Origin: an uncultured Finegoldia sp.
Lineage (GTDB): Bacteria; Bacillota; Clostridia; Tissierellales; Peptoniphilaceae
NCBI RefSeq assembly: GCF_900766215.1
Contig: NZ_CAAFUQ010000073.1
Location: forward strand, 1 to 6,973
Direction: 5' to 3'
Length of the DNA stretch: 6,973 nucleotides
Shown one piece after another: positions 1-5,151 of this stretch. The translations under genes and the position numbers were made by a program. Under the pieces are notes generated by a model, which was not told the DNA's origin, searched no databases, and saw only the letters and a program-made list of their open reading frames with translations. Each line of letters starts with the position of its first letter. Position 1 is the stretch's first letter.

Positions 1-2
1 TA

Positions 3-92
3 AATTATAACTTAAGTTTAATGAATAATAGACCTAGGAAATGTATAAAATATAAAACACCTAAAGAAGAACTTTTTGGTTTCTTACCATAG
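3..92 (+). CDS. IS30-family transposase, C-terminal fragment (5' end beyond window)
   Basis: The open frame enters from the left edge and stops at TAG 90-92. It contains the block NNRPRKCIKYKTPKE, which matches the conserved C-terminal signature of IS30-family transposases (NNRPRKxLxxKTPxE), lying after the last catalytic glutamate of the DDE domain. In intact elements this enzyme cuts and joins the IS ends. Only about 29 codons are visible, so the catalytic residues cannot be checked. The residues upstream of the motif (NLSLM) look less typical, so the gene could be decayed. There is no start codon in the window that I would trust: the ATG at 21 is internal to the conserved block. The family call is fairly firm, the functional state is not. 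Confidence 0.65.
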   Translation, partial: NYNLSLMNNRPRKCIKYKTPKEELFGFLP

Positions 93-119
93 GTGTTGCA
101 TTTGAATTGACAATTCGTC
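93..119. repeat. Probable IS30 right terminal inverted repeat region
   Basis: This segment directly follows the transposase stop. It contains a perfect 6-1-6 palindrome, GAATTG-A-CAATTC (104-116), within TTGCATTTGAATTGACAATT, the layout typical of IS30 ends in Firmicutes. The matching left repeat is not in the window, so the assignment as a terminal repeat is inference from family knowledge. Confidence 0.5.
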
Positions 120-121
120 AG

Positions 122-373
122 TATAATAAATTAACATTATGTAGTAATGCATGTTTTTTATTGTCTAAGCTTTGGTGATCTTAAAACTAGGGAAGTGATA
201 GTTTAATATAATGACTTTTAATTATAGAGAGTAAAGAATTAAGATAACGAAAATAATTAACGAAACTGAACAAATTGATGATTAATTGGGAAAAAGATTC
301 GAAGACAAATATAAAAAATAAAGATAAAAAACAAAAGAAAATAATGCAGAGCATCTACAATGGAAATATCAAT
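122..373. other. Gene-poor AT-rich spacer between IS end and tRNA
   Basis: About 250 bp with no coding region that has both a ribosome binding site and a credible length. Stops are dense in all frames I read. The longest stretch is an unsupported lysine/asparagine-rich 35-codon frame near 278-385. A TATAAT at 122-127 lacks a correctly spaced -35. The stretch is probably non-coding debris between an insertion element and the tRNA unit. Confidence 0.5.
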
Positions 374-400
374 AAAAAAAGATAGCTAAAAAGCTATCTT
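374..400 (-). terminator. Rho-independent terminator of tRNA-Leu
   Basis: A perfect 9-bp stem pairs 379-387 (AAGATAGCT) with 392-400 (AGCTATCTT) around a 4-nt loop. On the minus strand it is followed by a T run (A run 374-380 on the plus strand). It lies 6 nt beyond the CCA end of the tRNA, in the right orientation to end its transcript. Confidence 0.88.
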
Positions 401-406
401 ATGTAT

Positions 407-493
407 TGGTGCCGGAGGCGGGACTTGAACCCGCACGGTGTTGCCACCGCTGGATTTTGAGTCCAGTACGTCTGCCAATTCCATCACTCCGGC
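407..493 (-). tRNA. tRNA-Leu, anticodon CAA (decodes UUG)
   Basis: Read on the minus strand, this 87-nt gene begins GCCGGAG and ends CTCCGGC-A-CCA, so the 7-bp acceptor stem is perfect and the CCA tail is encoded. The anticodon arm is CTGGA / loop CTCAAAA / TCCAG, giving anticodon CAA. The long class II variable arm (GGTG-GCAA-CACC) is diagnostic of Leu/Ser/Tyr tRNAs and agrees with leucine. The T arm is GCGGG-TTCAAGT-CCCGC. It is a single-gene unit with its own promoter upstream (504-532) and terminator downstream (374-400). Confidence 0.97.
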
Positions 494-503
494 TGACTTT
501 ATA

Positions 504-532
504 AGTATAGCATAAAGTAAAAACAATGTAAA
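504..532 (-). promoter_or_regulatory. Vegetative sigma-70/sigma-A promoter for tRNA-Leu
   Basis: On the minus strand, TTTACA (532-527) and TATACT (509-504) are separated by exactly 17 bp. The -10 ends 10 nt before the first tRNA base, so transcription would start a few bases upstream of the tRNA with a very short leader. Both hexamers match consensus at 5 of 6 positions. Confidence 0.8.
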
Positions 533-636
533 GGAATTTTTGTAAAAATTTGAAATTTATTTTTTAGAGTTTGAAATTTGACTAATTTTGTTTAGTTTTT
601 CTTAATAATTTTGTAGACTTTGAGGGCCTGTTTTTG

Positions 637-645
637 TGCTATAAT
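637..645 (+). promoter_or_regulatory. Extended -10 promoter of the DUF1002 gene
   Basis: TGC-TATAAT is a perfect -10 hexamer with the upstream TG extension. No convincing -35 occurs at 16-18 bp, consistent with an extended -10 promoter. The predicted start near 652 gives a leader of about 19 nt. A strong GGAGG at 656-660 lies 10 nt before the ATG at 671. Confidence 0.65.
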
Positions 646-670
646 CAATGTGAACGGAGGATAATATTCT

Positions 671-1627
671 ATGAAAAAAATTACAGTTTTTTTATTAGCT
701 ATTTTAATTTCATTATCATCGACTATTAGTTTCGCTGGCAAGATTGATACTAATGTTATTGATGAGAAATGGGGAAATCCAACTTTTGTTTATGGTGAAA
801 GCTTGGATAAATCTCAAATTAGAAAAACAAAAGGACTTTTAGATATTGAAGACGACAGTAATATTAAGTCAGTCATGGTTACTTATAATGATTTGTTGAA
901 GTATATCGGTGGGGATGATTCTAATCCGGGCAGTATGATTTCTAGTGTTTTGGTTAAGAAAGAAAACAAAAATAAAGGTATAAAAGTTAATATTACGACA
1001 CCGAAAAATATTACATTGATTACTGAAAAACAATATGAAAATGCCGCTATTACTGCTGGGGTTAAAGATTGTACTATTATGGTAGCAGCAGTTAGGCCTG
1101 TGACTGGAGAATCTGCTCTTACCGGAGTTTATAAAGCATTTGAATCTAATGGTGAAAAACTTGATAAAGACAGAATAAAAGTTGCTCAAGAAGAATTAGA
1201 GGTAGTTAGTGATATTAACAAAGAAAATAATGACAAAGAAAGCTTTAGCAGAGATAAGCTTAATGATGTTATTGTTGTAATAAAAGATAATATTGCTAAT
1301 ATAAATATCAACAATAATGGGCAAGCGCCAACTGTTGATGAAATAAAAAAGATTGTAAATGATGCAATCAAAGAAAACAACTTAGAAAATGTTATTACAG
1401 AGGATCAAAAACAAGAATTGGTTAACTTGTTTGAAAAGTATTCAAACGTAAAATCTATCGATTCGAAAGATATAAAGGATGAATTATCTAATATTTCCGG
1501 TAAAGTTATAGAAGGGGCGAAAGACATTTATAAAAAGGCAGAAGATGCTGGTATTATTGATAAAATAATCAACCTTTTCTCATCTCTTATAAAATCAATC
1601 GCAGATTCGTTTGGATCAAGTAATTAA
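671..1627 (+). CDS. Secreted DUF1002 (YpuA-like) protein of unknown function
   Basis: A 318-residue exported protein. Residues 1-22 are a classic signal peptide: MKK, a hydrophobic core ILISLSS, and an SFA cleavage site before Gly23. There is no lipobox, so it is probably released or loosely wall-associated. The strongest landmark is AAVRPVTGESALTGVYKAFE (residues 139-158), which I recognise as the conserved core of DUF1002, the family of Bacillus YpuA. No enzymatic activity is established for that family as far as I know. Residues 180-290 are rich in Asn, Asp, Lys and Glu and look helical. The tail (about 294-314, IIDKIINLF and SLIKSIADSF) is an amphipathic helix candidate that could touch the membrane. 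The only cysteine in the mature part is Cys134. The ATG is supported by GGAGG 10 nt upstream. The gene is monocistronic, with its own promoter and terminator. Confidence 0.85.
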   Translation: MKKITVFLLAILISLSSTISFAGKIDTNVIDEKWGNPTFVYGESLDKSQIRKTKGLLDIEDDSNIKSVMVTYNDLLKYIGGDDSNPGSMISSVLVKKENKNKGIKVNITTPKNITLITEKQYENAAITAGVKDCTIMVAAVRPVTGESALTGVYKAFESNGEKLDKDRIKVAQEELEVVSDINKENNDKESFSRDKLNDVIVVIKDNIANININNNGQAPTVDEIKKIVNDAIKENNLENVITEDQKQELVNLFEKYSNVKSIDSKDIKDELSNISGKVIEGAKDIYKKAEDAGIIDKIINLFSSLIKSIADSFGSSN

Positions 1628-1636
1628 AATTTTTAG

Positions 1637-1658
1637 AGGGCTAGCTAGCCCTTTTTTT
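1637..1658 (+). terminator. Rho-independent terminator of the DUF1002 gene
   Basis: AGGGCT (1637-1642) pairs with AGCCCT (1647-1652) around AGCT, itself within a 16-nt perfect palindrome. Seven T residues follow (1652-1658). It begins 9 nt after the stop codon. Confidence 0.9.
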
Positions 1659-1690
1659 GTCCTAATATAATAAATAATACCAATCGAAAC

Positions 1691-1705
1691 TTGTAATCAT
1701 TACAA
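1691..1705. promoter_or_regulatory. PerR-type operator (Per box) of ahpC
   Basis: TTGTAATCATTACAA is a perfect 7-1-7 inverted repeat that differs from the Bacillus Per-box consensus TTATAATNATTATAA at one symmetrical pair (A/T to G/C). It covers the -35 hexamer of the ahpC promoter, the right position for steric repression. PerR is the metal-dependent peroxide sensor of the Fur family that represses ahpC in many Firmicutes. A related Fur-family box (Fur or Zur) is less likely because those are typically 7-1-7 with TGATAAT-type arms. No regulator gene is present in the window. Confidence 0.82.
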
Positions 1706-1718
1706 AATATGGTATAAT
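1691..1718 (+). promoter_or_regulatory. ahpC promoter
   Basis: TTGTAA (1691-1696) and a perfect TATAAT (1713-1718) are spaced by 16 bp. The predicted start near 1725 gives a leader of about 29 nt, ending with an AAAGGATGA-type ribosome binding site (from 1739) ahead of ATG 1754. The -35 is embedded in the Per box. Confidence 0.8.
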
Positions 1719-1753
1719 AAAATTGTAAATTAAATACGAAAGGATGATTATTA

Positions 1754-2317
1754 ATGTCATTAATTAAAAAACACGTTGAAGAATTTAAAGTTCCTGCTTA
1801 TCACAATGAAGAACTTACAGAAGTTTCTAGTGAAGATTTAAAAGGCCACTGGTCATTATTGTTCTTTTACCCAGGAGATTTTACTTTTGTATGTCCTACT
1901 GAATTAGAAGACTTACAAAATTTATACTCAGAATTTAAAGATTTAAACTGTGAAATTTATGCTATATCTACAGATTCAGAATTTGTTCACAAAGCATGGC
2001 ATGATAAATCAGAAAAGATTAAAAAAATCGAATATCCAATGTTATCAGATAGAGCATTTGCTTTATCAAAACAATTTGGCGTATTAAAAGAAGCTGACGG
2101 TCAAAGTCAAAGAGGAGCTTTCTTAATCAATCCTGATTTGGACGTTGTATTATATGAAGTATCTGCTGATGGAATTGGTAGAAATGCACACGAATTATTG
2201 AGAAAACTTCAAGCTGCTCAATATGTAGACAAATACGGTGATCAAGTTTGCCCAGCTAACTGGACTCCAGGTGAAGACACTTTAAAACCAGGAATTGATC
2301 TAGTAGGTAACTTATAG
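1754..2317 (+). CDS. ahpC: Alkyl hydroperoxide reductase subunit C, typical 2-Cys peroxiredoxin
   Basis: AhpC is a cytoplasmic thiol peroxidase that reduces H2O2, organic hydroperoxides and peroxynitrite. The active-site signature P40-x3-T44-x2-C47 lies in FYPGDFTFVCPTE, so Cys47 is the peroxidatic cysteine. Arg120 (GQSQRGAF) is the expected catalytic arginine. Cys166 in VCPANW is the resolving cysteine that forms the inter-subunit disulphide. The length of 187 residues matches the AhpC/Prx1 subgroup, and the C-terminal GxxLVGNL-like tail is complete. Cys66 is an extra cysteine outside the motifs. There is no ahpF reductase gene on either side, so the recycling partner (AhpF or a thioredoxin system) must be encoded elsewhere. 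A perfect Per box in the promoter predicts peroxide induction. The gene is single and ends at a strong terminator. Confidence 0.96.
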   Translation: MSLIKKHVEEFKVPAYHNEELTEVSSEDLKGHWSLLFFYPGDFTFVCPTELEDLQNLYSEFKDLNCEIYAISTDSEFVHKAWHDKSEKIKKIEYPMLSDRAFALSKQFGVLKEADGQSQRGAFLINPDLDVVLYEVSADGIGRNAHELLRKLQAAQYVDKYGDQVCPANWTPGEDTLKPGIDLVGNL

Positions 2318-2322
2318 ATAGC

Positions 2323-2356
2323 AAAACTAGCTGTAGTAGATTACAGCTAGTTTTTT
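2323..2356 (+). terminator. ahpC terminator, overlapping the 3' end of the convergent helicase gene
   Basis: A 13-bp perfect stem pairs 2323-2335 (AAAACTAGCTGTA) with 2342-2354 (TACAGCTAGTTTT) around a 6-nt loop. T residues run 2351-2356. In the reverse direction the stem is followed by only four T residues, so it may also end the helicase transcript, but more weakly. The helicase stop codon (2347-2349) lies in the 3' arm. Confidence 0.88.
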
Positions 2357-4188
2357 AAATTGTTTTCTATTTCTATAATGTCTTTTAAAAATTGTGATGA
2401 ATCAACTTCAATGGAATTTCTAGTTTTTGGAGATAACAGGGTTAATTTGTCCTTTGCTCTAGTCATTGCTACATAAAACATTCTTCTTTCTTCTTCAAAT
2501 ATATTTTCGTAATTCTTATTGTTAGAGTCGATATTTGTAGGAAACTCGCCATCTATCAAATCAATTATGAAAACTTCATCAAATTCCAATCCTTTTGCAG
2601 AGTGGACAGTTAGTAAATTTAGATTACTATTATGTTTTATCGAATCTTTTTGGATTGTTTTCAAATTTTCAATTTCATTAATAAAATCTTCGTAGCTCTC
2701 ACAATCTTTAAACAAATATTTATAGATTTCTATCAAAAAATCCAATGATATTTTTTGGTTTTGTAGCAAAACACTGTCTTCAATATATGTTTTGTAATCA
2801 ATATCATTCATAATGATATCAATTTTTTTGGAACCTTTTGCTCTTTTAATTCCTGAAAAAAATGATTTTAAGTCCATAAATCTGTCTACATAATATCTAC
2901 TTAAAGTTGAATCATCCAGAAGACGGTCCAAAACAGGCATAGATTCATCGTAAGTTTCTAGTTGGTTAATGGATGTTTTCTTGATGTAGCTGTTTAATTT
3001 GTAATAAATATCTCTAAAAAGTCCAACAGATGTTTTATTTTCGGAAAAAGCAATCATCTTTAAAATATCATTGAGCACAAAGTGATTGTAGAAATCATCC
3101 TTTTGATATCTTGAATGAAAACTAATATTCTGATCATATAAGTACTTCATTAGTGCTATTGACGAAATGTTTTTCCTGTATAAGATAGCAGTTTTCTTAT
3201 CGGGATTGACATTATTTTTTAAATAAGAATACATTGACATGAAGTTTTGAGGAAATTTAATTATAATCTTCTTGTCTGATGATTTTGTTGAAGTTACATC
3301 TTTGTTGTAACGGTTTTTATTTTGTTTAATAAACAAATTACTAGCATTAACTATTTTATCGCTGCATCTAAAATTTTGGTCGATATAGTATATACTTGCA
3401 CCAGGGAAAATTTTTTTGAAATCCAATAAATAACTTGGATCTGCTCCTCTAAATGAATAAATAGATTGGTCATCATCAGCCACTATGAATAAATTATTTT
3501 CAGGATAGGCAATCTTTTTTATAAGTTCAAATTGGATTTTAGAAGTATCTTGCCCTTCGTCCACTTGAATAAACTTATATTTTCGTTTTATCCTTTTTAA
3601 TATATACTCATTTTCATTTAAGATTTCAAACGATTTGGTTAACATATCATCAAAGTCTATAAAGAAATTCTTTTTCTTAAAAATTTCATATTCCATGTAA
3701 ATTTTTTCGAAATTTTCAATGTCAAATTTAGGAAAATCTTTGACAATCATCATATTTTTACAATAACCGTAATACTGCAAGAACTTTTCAACGTCTTCGT
3801 CTTTTGAGTTTGTTTTGTTAATATGTCTAATTATATTTCTTATTACAAAATATTTATTTACATCATCATTGGACTCCAATATCTTAAATATTCTATTGTT
3901 CATTTTGTAATGTAACTTAATAATATAATAGCAAAAAGAATGGATTGTAGAAAAATACGCTGAATCTGTTTCTGGGAATTTTTCGGAAAATCTTTCTTTC
4001 ATATCTACTGCTTGGGACTTACTAAAAGTGATTGATAATACACTTTTAGGATCTACATTATAAACTTTTTCTAAGTATTTTATTCGATTTAACAAAACAG
4101 TAGTTTTTCCAGCGCCTGGTACAGCTAGAACCAAAGCAGCAGAGGTATAATGAGATATTGCTTTTTGCTGATTTTCAGTAAATTTCAT
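2347..4188 (-). CDS. UvrD/PcrA/Rep-like superfamily 1A DNA helicase, compact form
   Basis: A 613-residue SF1A helicase, an ATP-driven 3'-5' translocase on single-stranded DNA. All motifs are visible in order: Q motif (FTENQQKAI, Gln7), Walker A (VPGAGKTT, Lys28), Ia (ITFSKSQAVDMKER), Ib (STIHSF), Walker B (QVDEGQD, Asp210-Glu211), III (ADDDQSIYSFRGA, Gln241, Arg247), IV (NFR, Arg274), V (TVHSAKGLEFDEVF, 527-540) and VI (MFYVAMTRAKD, Arg578). DEGQD has Gly where PcrA and UvrD have an aromatic residue, and Phe246 replaces the usual Trp. Motif spacing resembles PcrA, but only 35 residues follow motif VI, so the C-terminal extension that carries the RNA polymerase-binding Tudor-like fold in PcrA/UvrD is absent. 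It is therefore probably an accessory paralogue and not the housekeeping PcrA. The start is supported by GGTGAT a few bases upstream. It is alone on its strand; the true partner and role are not evident. Confidence 0.9.
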   Translation of the reverse strand: MKFTENQQKAISHYTSAALVLAVPGAGKTTVLLNRIKYLEKVYNVDPKSVLSITFSKSQAVDMKERFSEKFPETDSAYFSTIHSFCYYIIKLHYKMNNRIFKILESNDDVNKYFVIRNIIRHINKTNSKDEDVEKFLQYYGYCKNMMIVKDFPKFDIENFEKIYMEYEIFKKKNFFIDFDDMLTKSFEILNENEYILKRIKRKYKFIQVDEGQDTSKIQFELIKKIAYPENNLFIVADDDQSIYSFRGADPSYLLDFKKIFPGASIYYIDQNFRCSDKIVNASNLFIKQNKNRYNKDVTSTKSSDKKIIIKFPQNFMSMYSYLKNNVNPDKKTAILYRKNISSIALMKYLYDQNISFHSRYQKDDFYNHFVLNDILKMIAFSENKTSVGLFRDIYYKLNSYIKKTSINQLETYDESMPVLDRLLDDSTLSRYYVDRFMDLKSFFSGIKRAKGSKKIDIIMNDIDYKTYIEDSVLLQNQKISLDFLIEIYKYLFKDCESYEDFINEIENLKTIQKDSIKHNSNLNLLTVHSAKGLEFDEVFIIDLIDGEFPTNIDSNNKNYENIFEEERRMFYVAMTRAKDKLTLLSPKTRNSIEVDSSQFLKDIIEIENNLKN

Positions 4189-4204
4189 ATTATCACCAAT
4201 AATT

Positions 4205-4235
4205 ATTATATCAAAATGTTTGTGATTATTGGCAA
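4205..4235 (-). promoter_or_regulatory. Possible helicase promoter
   Basis: On the minus strand, TTGCCA (4235-4230) and an extended -10 TGA-TATAAT (TATAAT at 4210-4205) are spaced by 19 bp. The -10 is a perfect match, but transcription would start near 4198, leaving a leader of only about 10 nt with the ribosome binding site almost at the 5' end. A weaker pair further upstream (TTATCA near 4270, AATACT near 4246) is an alternative. Confidence 0.4.
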
Positions 4236-4248
4236 ATTGTAGTATTAT
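4220..4248 (+). promoter_or_regulatory. Nitroreductase gene promoter
   Basis: TTGTGA (4220-4225) and TATTAT (4243-4248) are spaced by 17 bp. The predicted start near 4255 gives a leader of about 29 nt that contains AAGGGG (4269-4274), 9 nt before ATG 4284. A second possible pair is TTGGCA (4229-4234) with TATAAG (4254-4259), 19-bp spacing. The region overlaps the divergent helicase promoter. Confidence 0.55.
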
Positions 4249-4283
4249 TTAAGTATAAGATTTATGATAAGGGGTAGATAAAA

Positions 4284-5084
4284 ATGTCAATGAATGAATT
4301 TTTAGAAAATAGAAAATCAATAAGAGATTTTAAATCAAAAAACCTTAGTGATTCAGATTTACAAAAAGTTGAATCTATTATTTTTGATATAAATAACTTA
4401 GCAAAGAAATACGATGTTAACTTCAAGTTATACAAAGACGGTTCTGTAGTTTACAATGCTCTTGATGGAGAAGGTGGATACGAAGGAACTATGATAAAAG
4501 CTAATCATTATATTTCTATGCAAGCGGATAAAAACAACGAATTATCAATGATTTTTGGTGCATATTATTTCGAAAATTTAATTACTAAATTAGATGCATT
4601 GAAGATAGGAAGCTGTTGGGTAACTATTGCTAATGCTTCAGAAGATGCCAAAAAAACAGCGTTTGATGAAAACTCAAACGTAGATTTCTTGCTTGCAATG
4701 GGATATGCTCCAAGTGAATTTGGATTTGGAAAGAAAAAATTTAGTTCAAGAATCGGTGTTGAAGAGTTTGTATGTGACAAATCATTGTCTACTCCAATTG
4801 ATATAGATAAATTACAAAACTATGGTTTGGATGAATTATTTAGTTATTTGAGATTTGCTCCTTCAACTAAAAATGAACAACCATGGAGATTCGTATTAAA
4901 TGATGACGATATTGATTTGTATATCAAAGACTACAAAGGAATTGAAAATTTAATAGATGCTGGAATTGTAATGTATTATTACACAGAACTAGCAAATTAT
5001 AATAATATAGATGCAAATTGGAATGTAAAAGAAGAATTAAGTGATAAAGACAATTTCAAATACATTGCATCAGTAAATTTCTAA
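4284..5084 (+). CDS. Nitroreductase family protein, TM1586-like double-domain type
   Basis: A 266-residue cytoplasmic FMN-dependent oxidoreductase candidate of the nitroreductase superfamily. Near the N-terminus RKSIRDF (10-16) is the FMN-phosphate binding signature. LKIGSCWV (106-113) and LLAMGYAPSEFG (136-147) correspond to the central LGxGTCWxG and ALGYP blocks of the family. A second half begins near residue 182 with YLRFAPSTKNEQPWRF (188-203), matching the APSxxNxQPWRF block. It continues with LIDAGIVMYYYTELA, like the IDxGIAxxHFELAA block of TM1586-type proteins. That arrangement, two half-sites in one chain, fits the TM1586_NiRdase family and not the usual homodimer. The substrate is unknown: nitro compounds, quinones or flavin are all possible. 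ATG 4284 is preferred over ATG 4290 because AAGGGG is 9 nt away. It is monocistronic and divergent from the helicase. Confidence 0.85.
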   Translation: MSMNEFLENRKSIRDFKSKNLSDSDLQKVESIIFDINNLAKKYDVNFKLYKDGSVVYNALDGEGGYEGTMIKANHYISMQADKNNELSMIFGAYYFENLITKLDALKIGSCWVTIANASEDAKKTAFDENSNVDFLLAMGYAPSEFGFGKKKFSSRIGVEEFVCDKSLSTPIDIDKLQNYGLDELFSYLRFAPSTKNEQPWRFVLNDDDIDLYIKDYKGIENLIDAGIVMYYYTELANYNNIDANWNVKEELSDKDNFKYIASVNF

Positions 5085-5090
5085 TTATCA

Positions 5091-5116
5091 AAAAAAGCCT
5101 TTGACTAGGCTTTTTT
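5091..5116 (+). terminator. Terminator of the nitroreductase gene, possibly bidirectional
   Basis: AAAAAAGCCT (5091-5100) pairs perfectly with AGGCTTTTTT (5107-5116) around the loop TTGACT. Six T residues end the structure on the plus strand and six A residues begin it, so it could work in both directions. It starts 7 nt after the stop codon. Confidence 0.88.
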
Positions 5117-5128
5117 AATACATATCGT
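5101..5128 (+). promoter_or_regulatory. Possible mod operon promoter
   Basis: TTGACT (5101-5106), which is exactly the loop of the upstream terminator, and TATCGT (5123-5128) are spaced by 16 bp. The -10 matches consensus at only 4 of 6 positions. The predicted start near 5135 leaves a leader of about 17 nt with a full AAGGAGG (5137-5143) 8 nt before the modA ATG. The alternative is read-through from the nitroreductase gene. Confidence 0.35.
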
Positions 5129-5151
5129 TATATTTTAAGGAGGATAATGAA

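Larger units (their letters stand above)
1..121 (+). mobile_element. Right end of an IS30-family insertion sequence (partial, left part outside window)
   Basis: The window opens inside what looks like an IS30-family element. A transposase C-terminal reading frame ends at 92. Right after it comes a segment containing GTTGCATTTGAATTGACAA, of the kind found at the ends of IS30 elements of low-GC Gram-positive bacteria. I recognise this terminal sequence by memory of the family, not by search. The exact outer boundary near 116-121 and any target duplication cannot be set because the left end is outside the window. Whether the element is intact or a relic is also unknown. Confidence 0.65.

Noticed and set aside
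96..127. Outward promoter at the IS30 end (TTGACA 107-112 with TATAAT 122-127)
   Set aside because: The two hexamers are only 9 bp apart. Other possible -35 pairs give 14, 15 or 20 bp spacing with poor hexamers, and no gene follows.
278..385. A 35-codon lysine/asparagine-rich open frame on the plus strand starting at ATG 278
   Set aside because: There is no ribosome binding site, its composition is what AT-rich non-coding DNA gives, and its stop falls inside the terminator stem of the tRNA.
869..1189. Minus-strand open frames inside the DUF1002 gene and similar ones inside the nitroreductase, modA and modB
   Set aside because: They are mirror frames of strongly supported genes, lack ribosome binding sites and encode low-complexity Phe/Ser/Ile-rich sequence without family motifs.
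4220..4237. Rex-type redox operator upstream of the nitroreductase gene
   Set aside because: Only the left arm TTGTGA fits; the right arm matches about 3 of 6 positions, so it is better explained as a -35 hexamer.
2347..5084. Helicase plus nitroreductase as a defence or toxin-antitoxin type pair
   Set aside because: The genes are divergent with separate promoters and terminators, and neither shows a nuclease, toxin or sensor domain. Helicase-based defence systems carry a nuclease or other effector partner that is absent here.
5117..5151. Molybdenum cofactor riboswitch ahead of modA
   Set aside because: The gap between the upstream terminator and modA is about 35 nt, far too short for a Moco RNA aptamer, and no structured element is visible.
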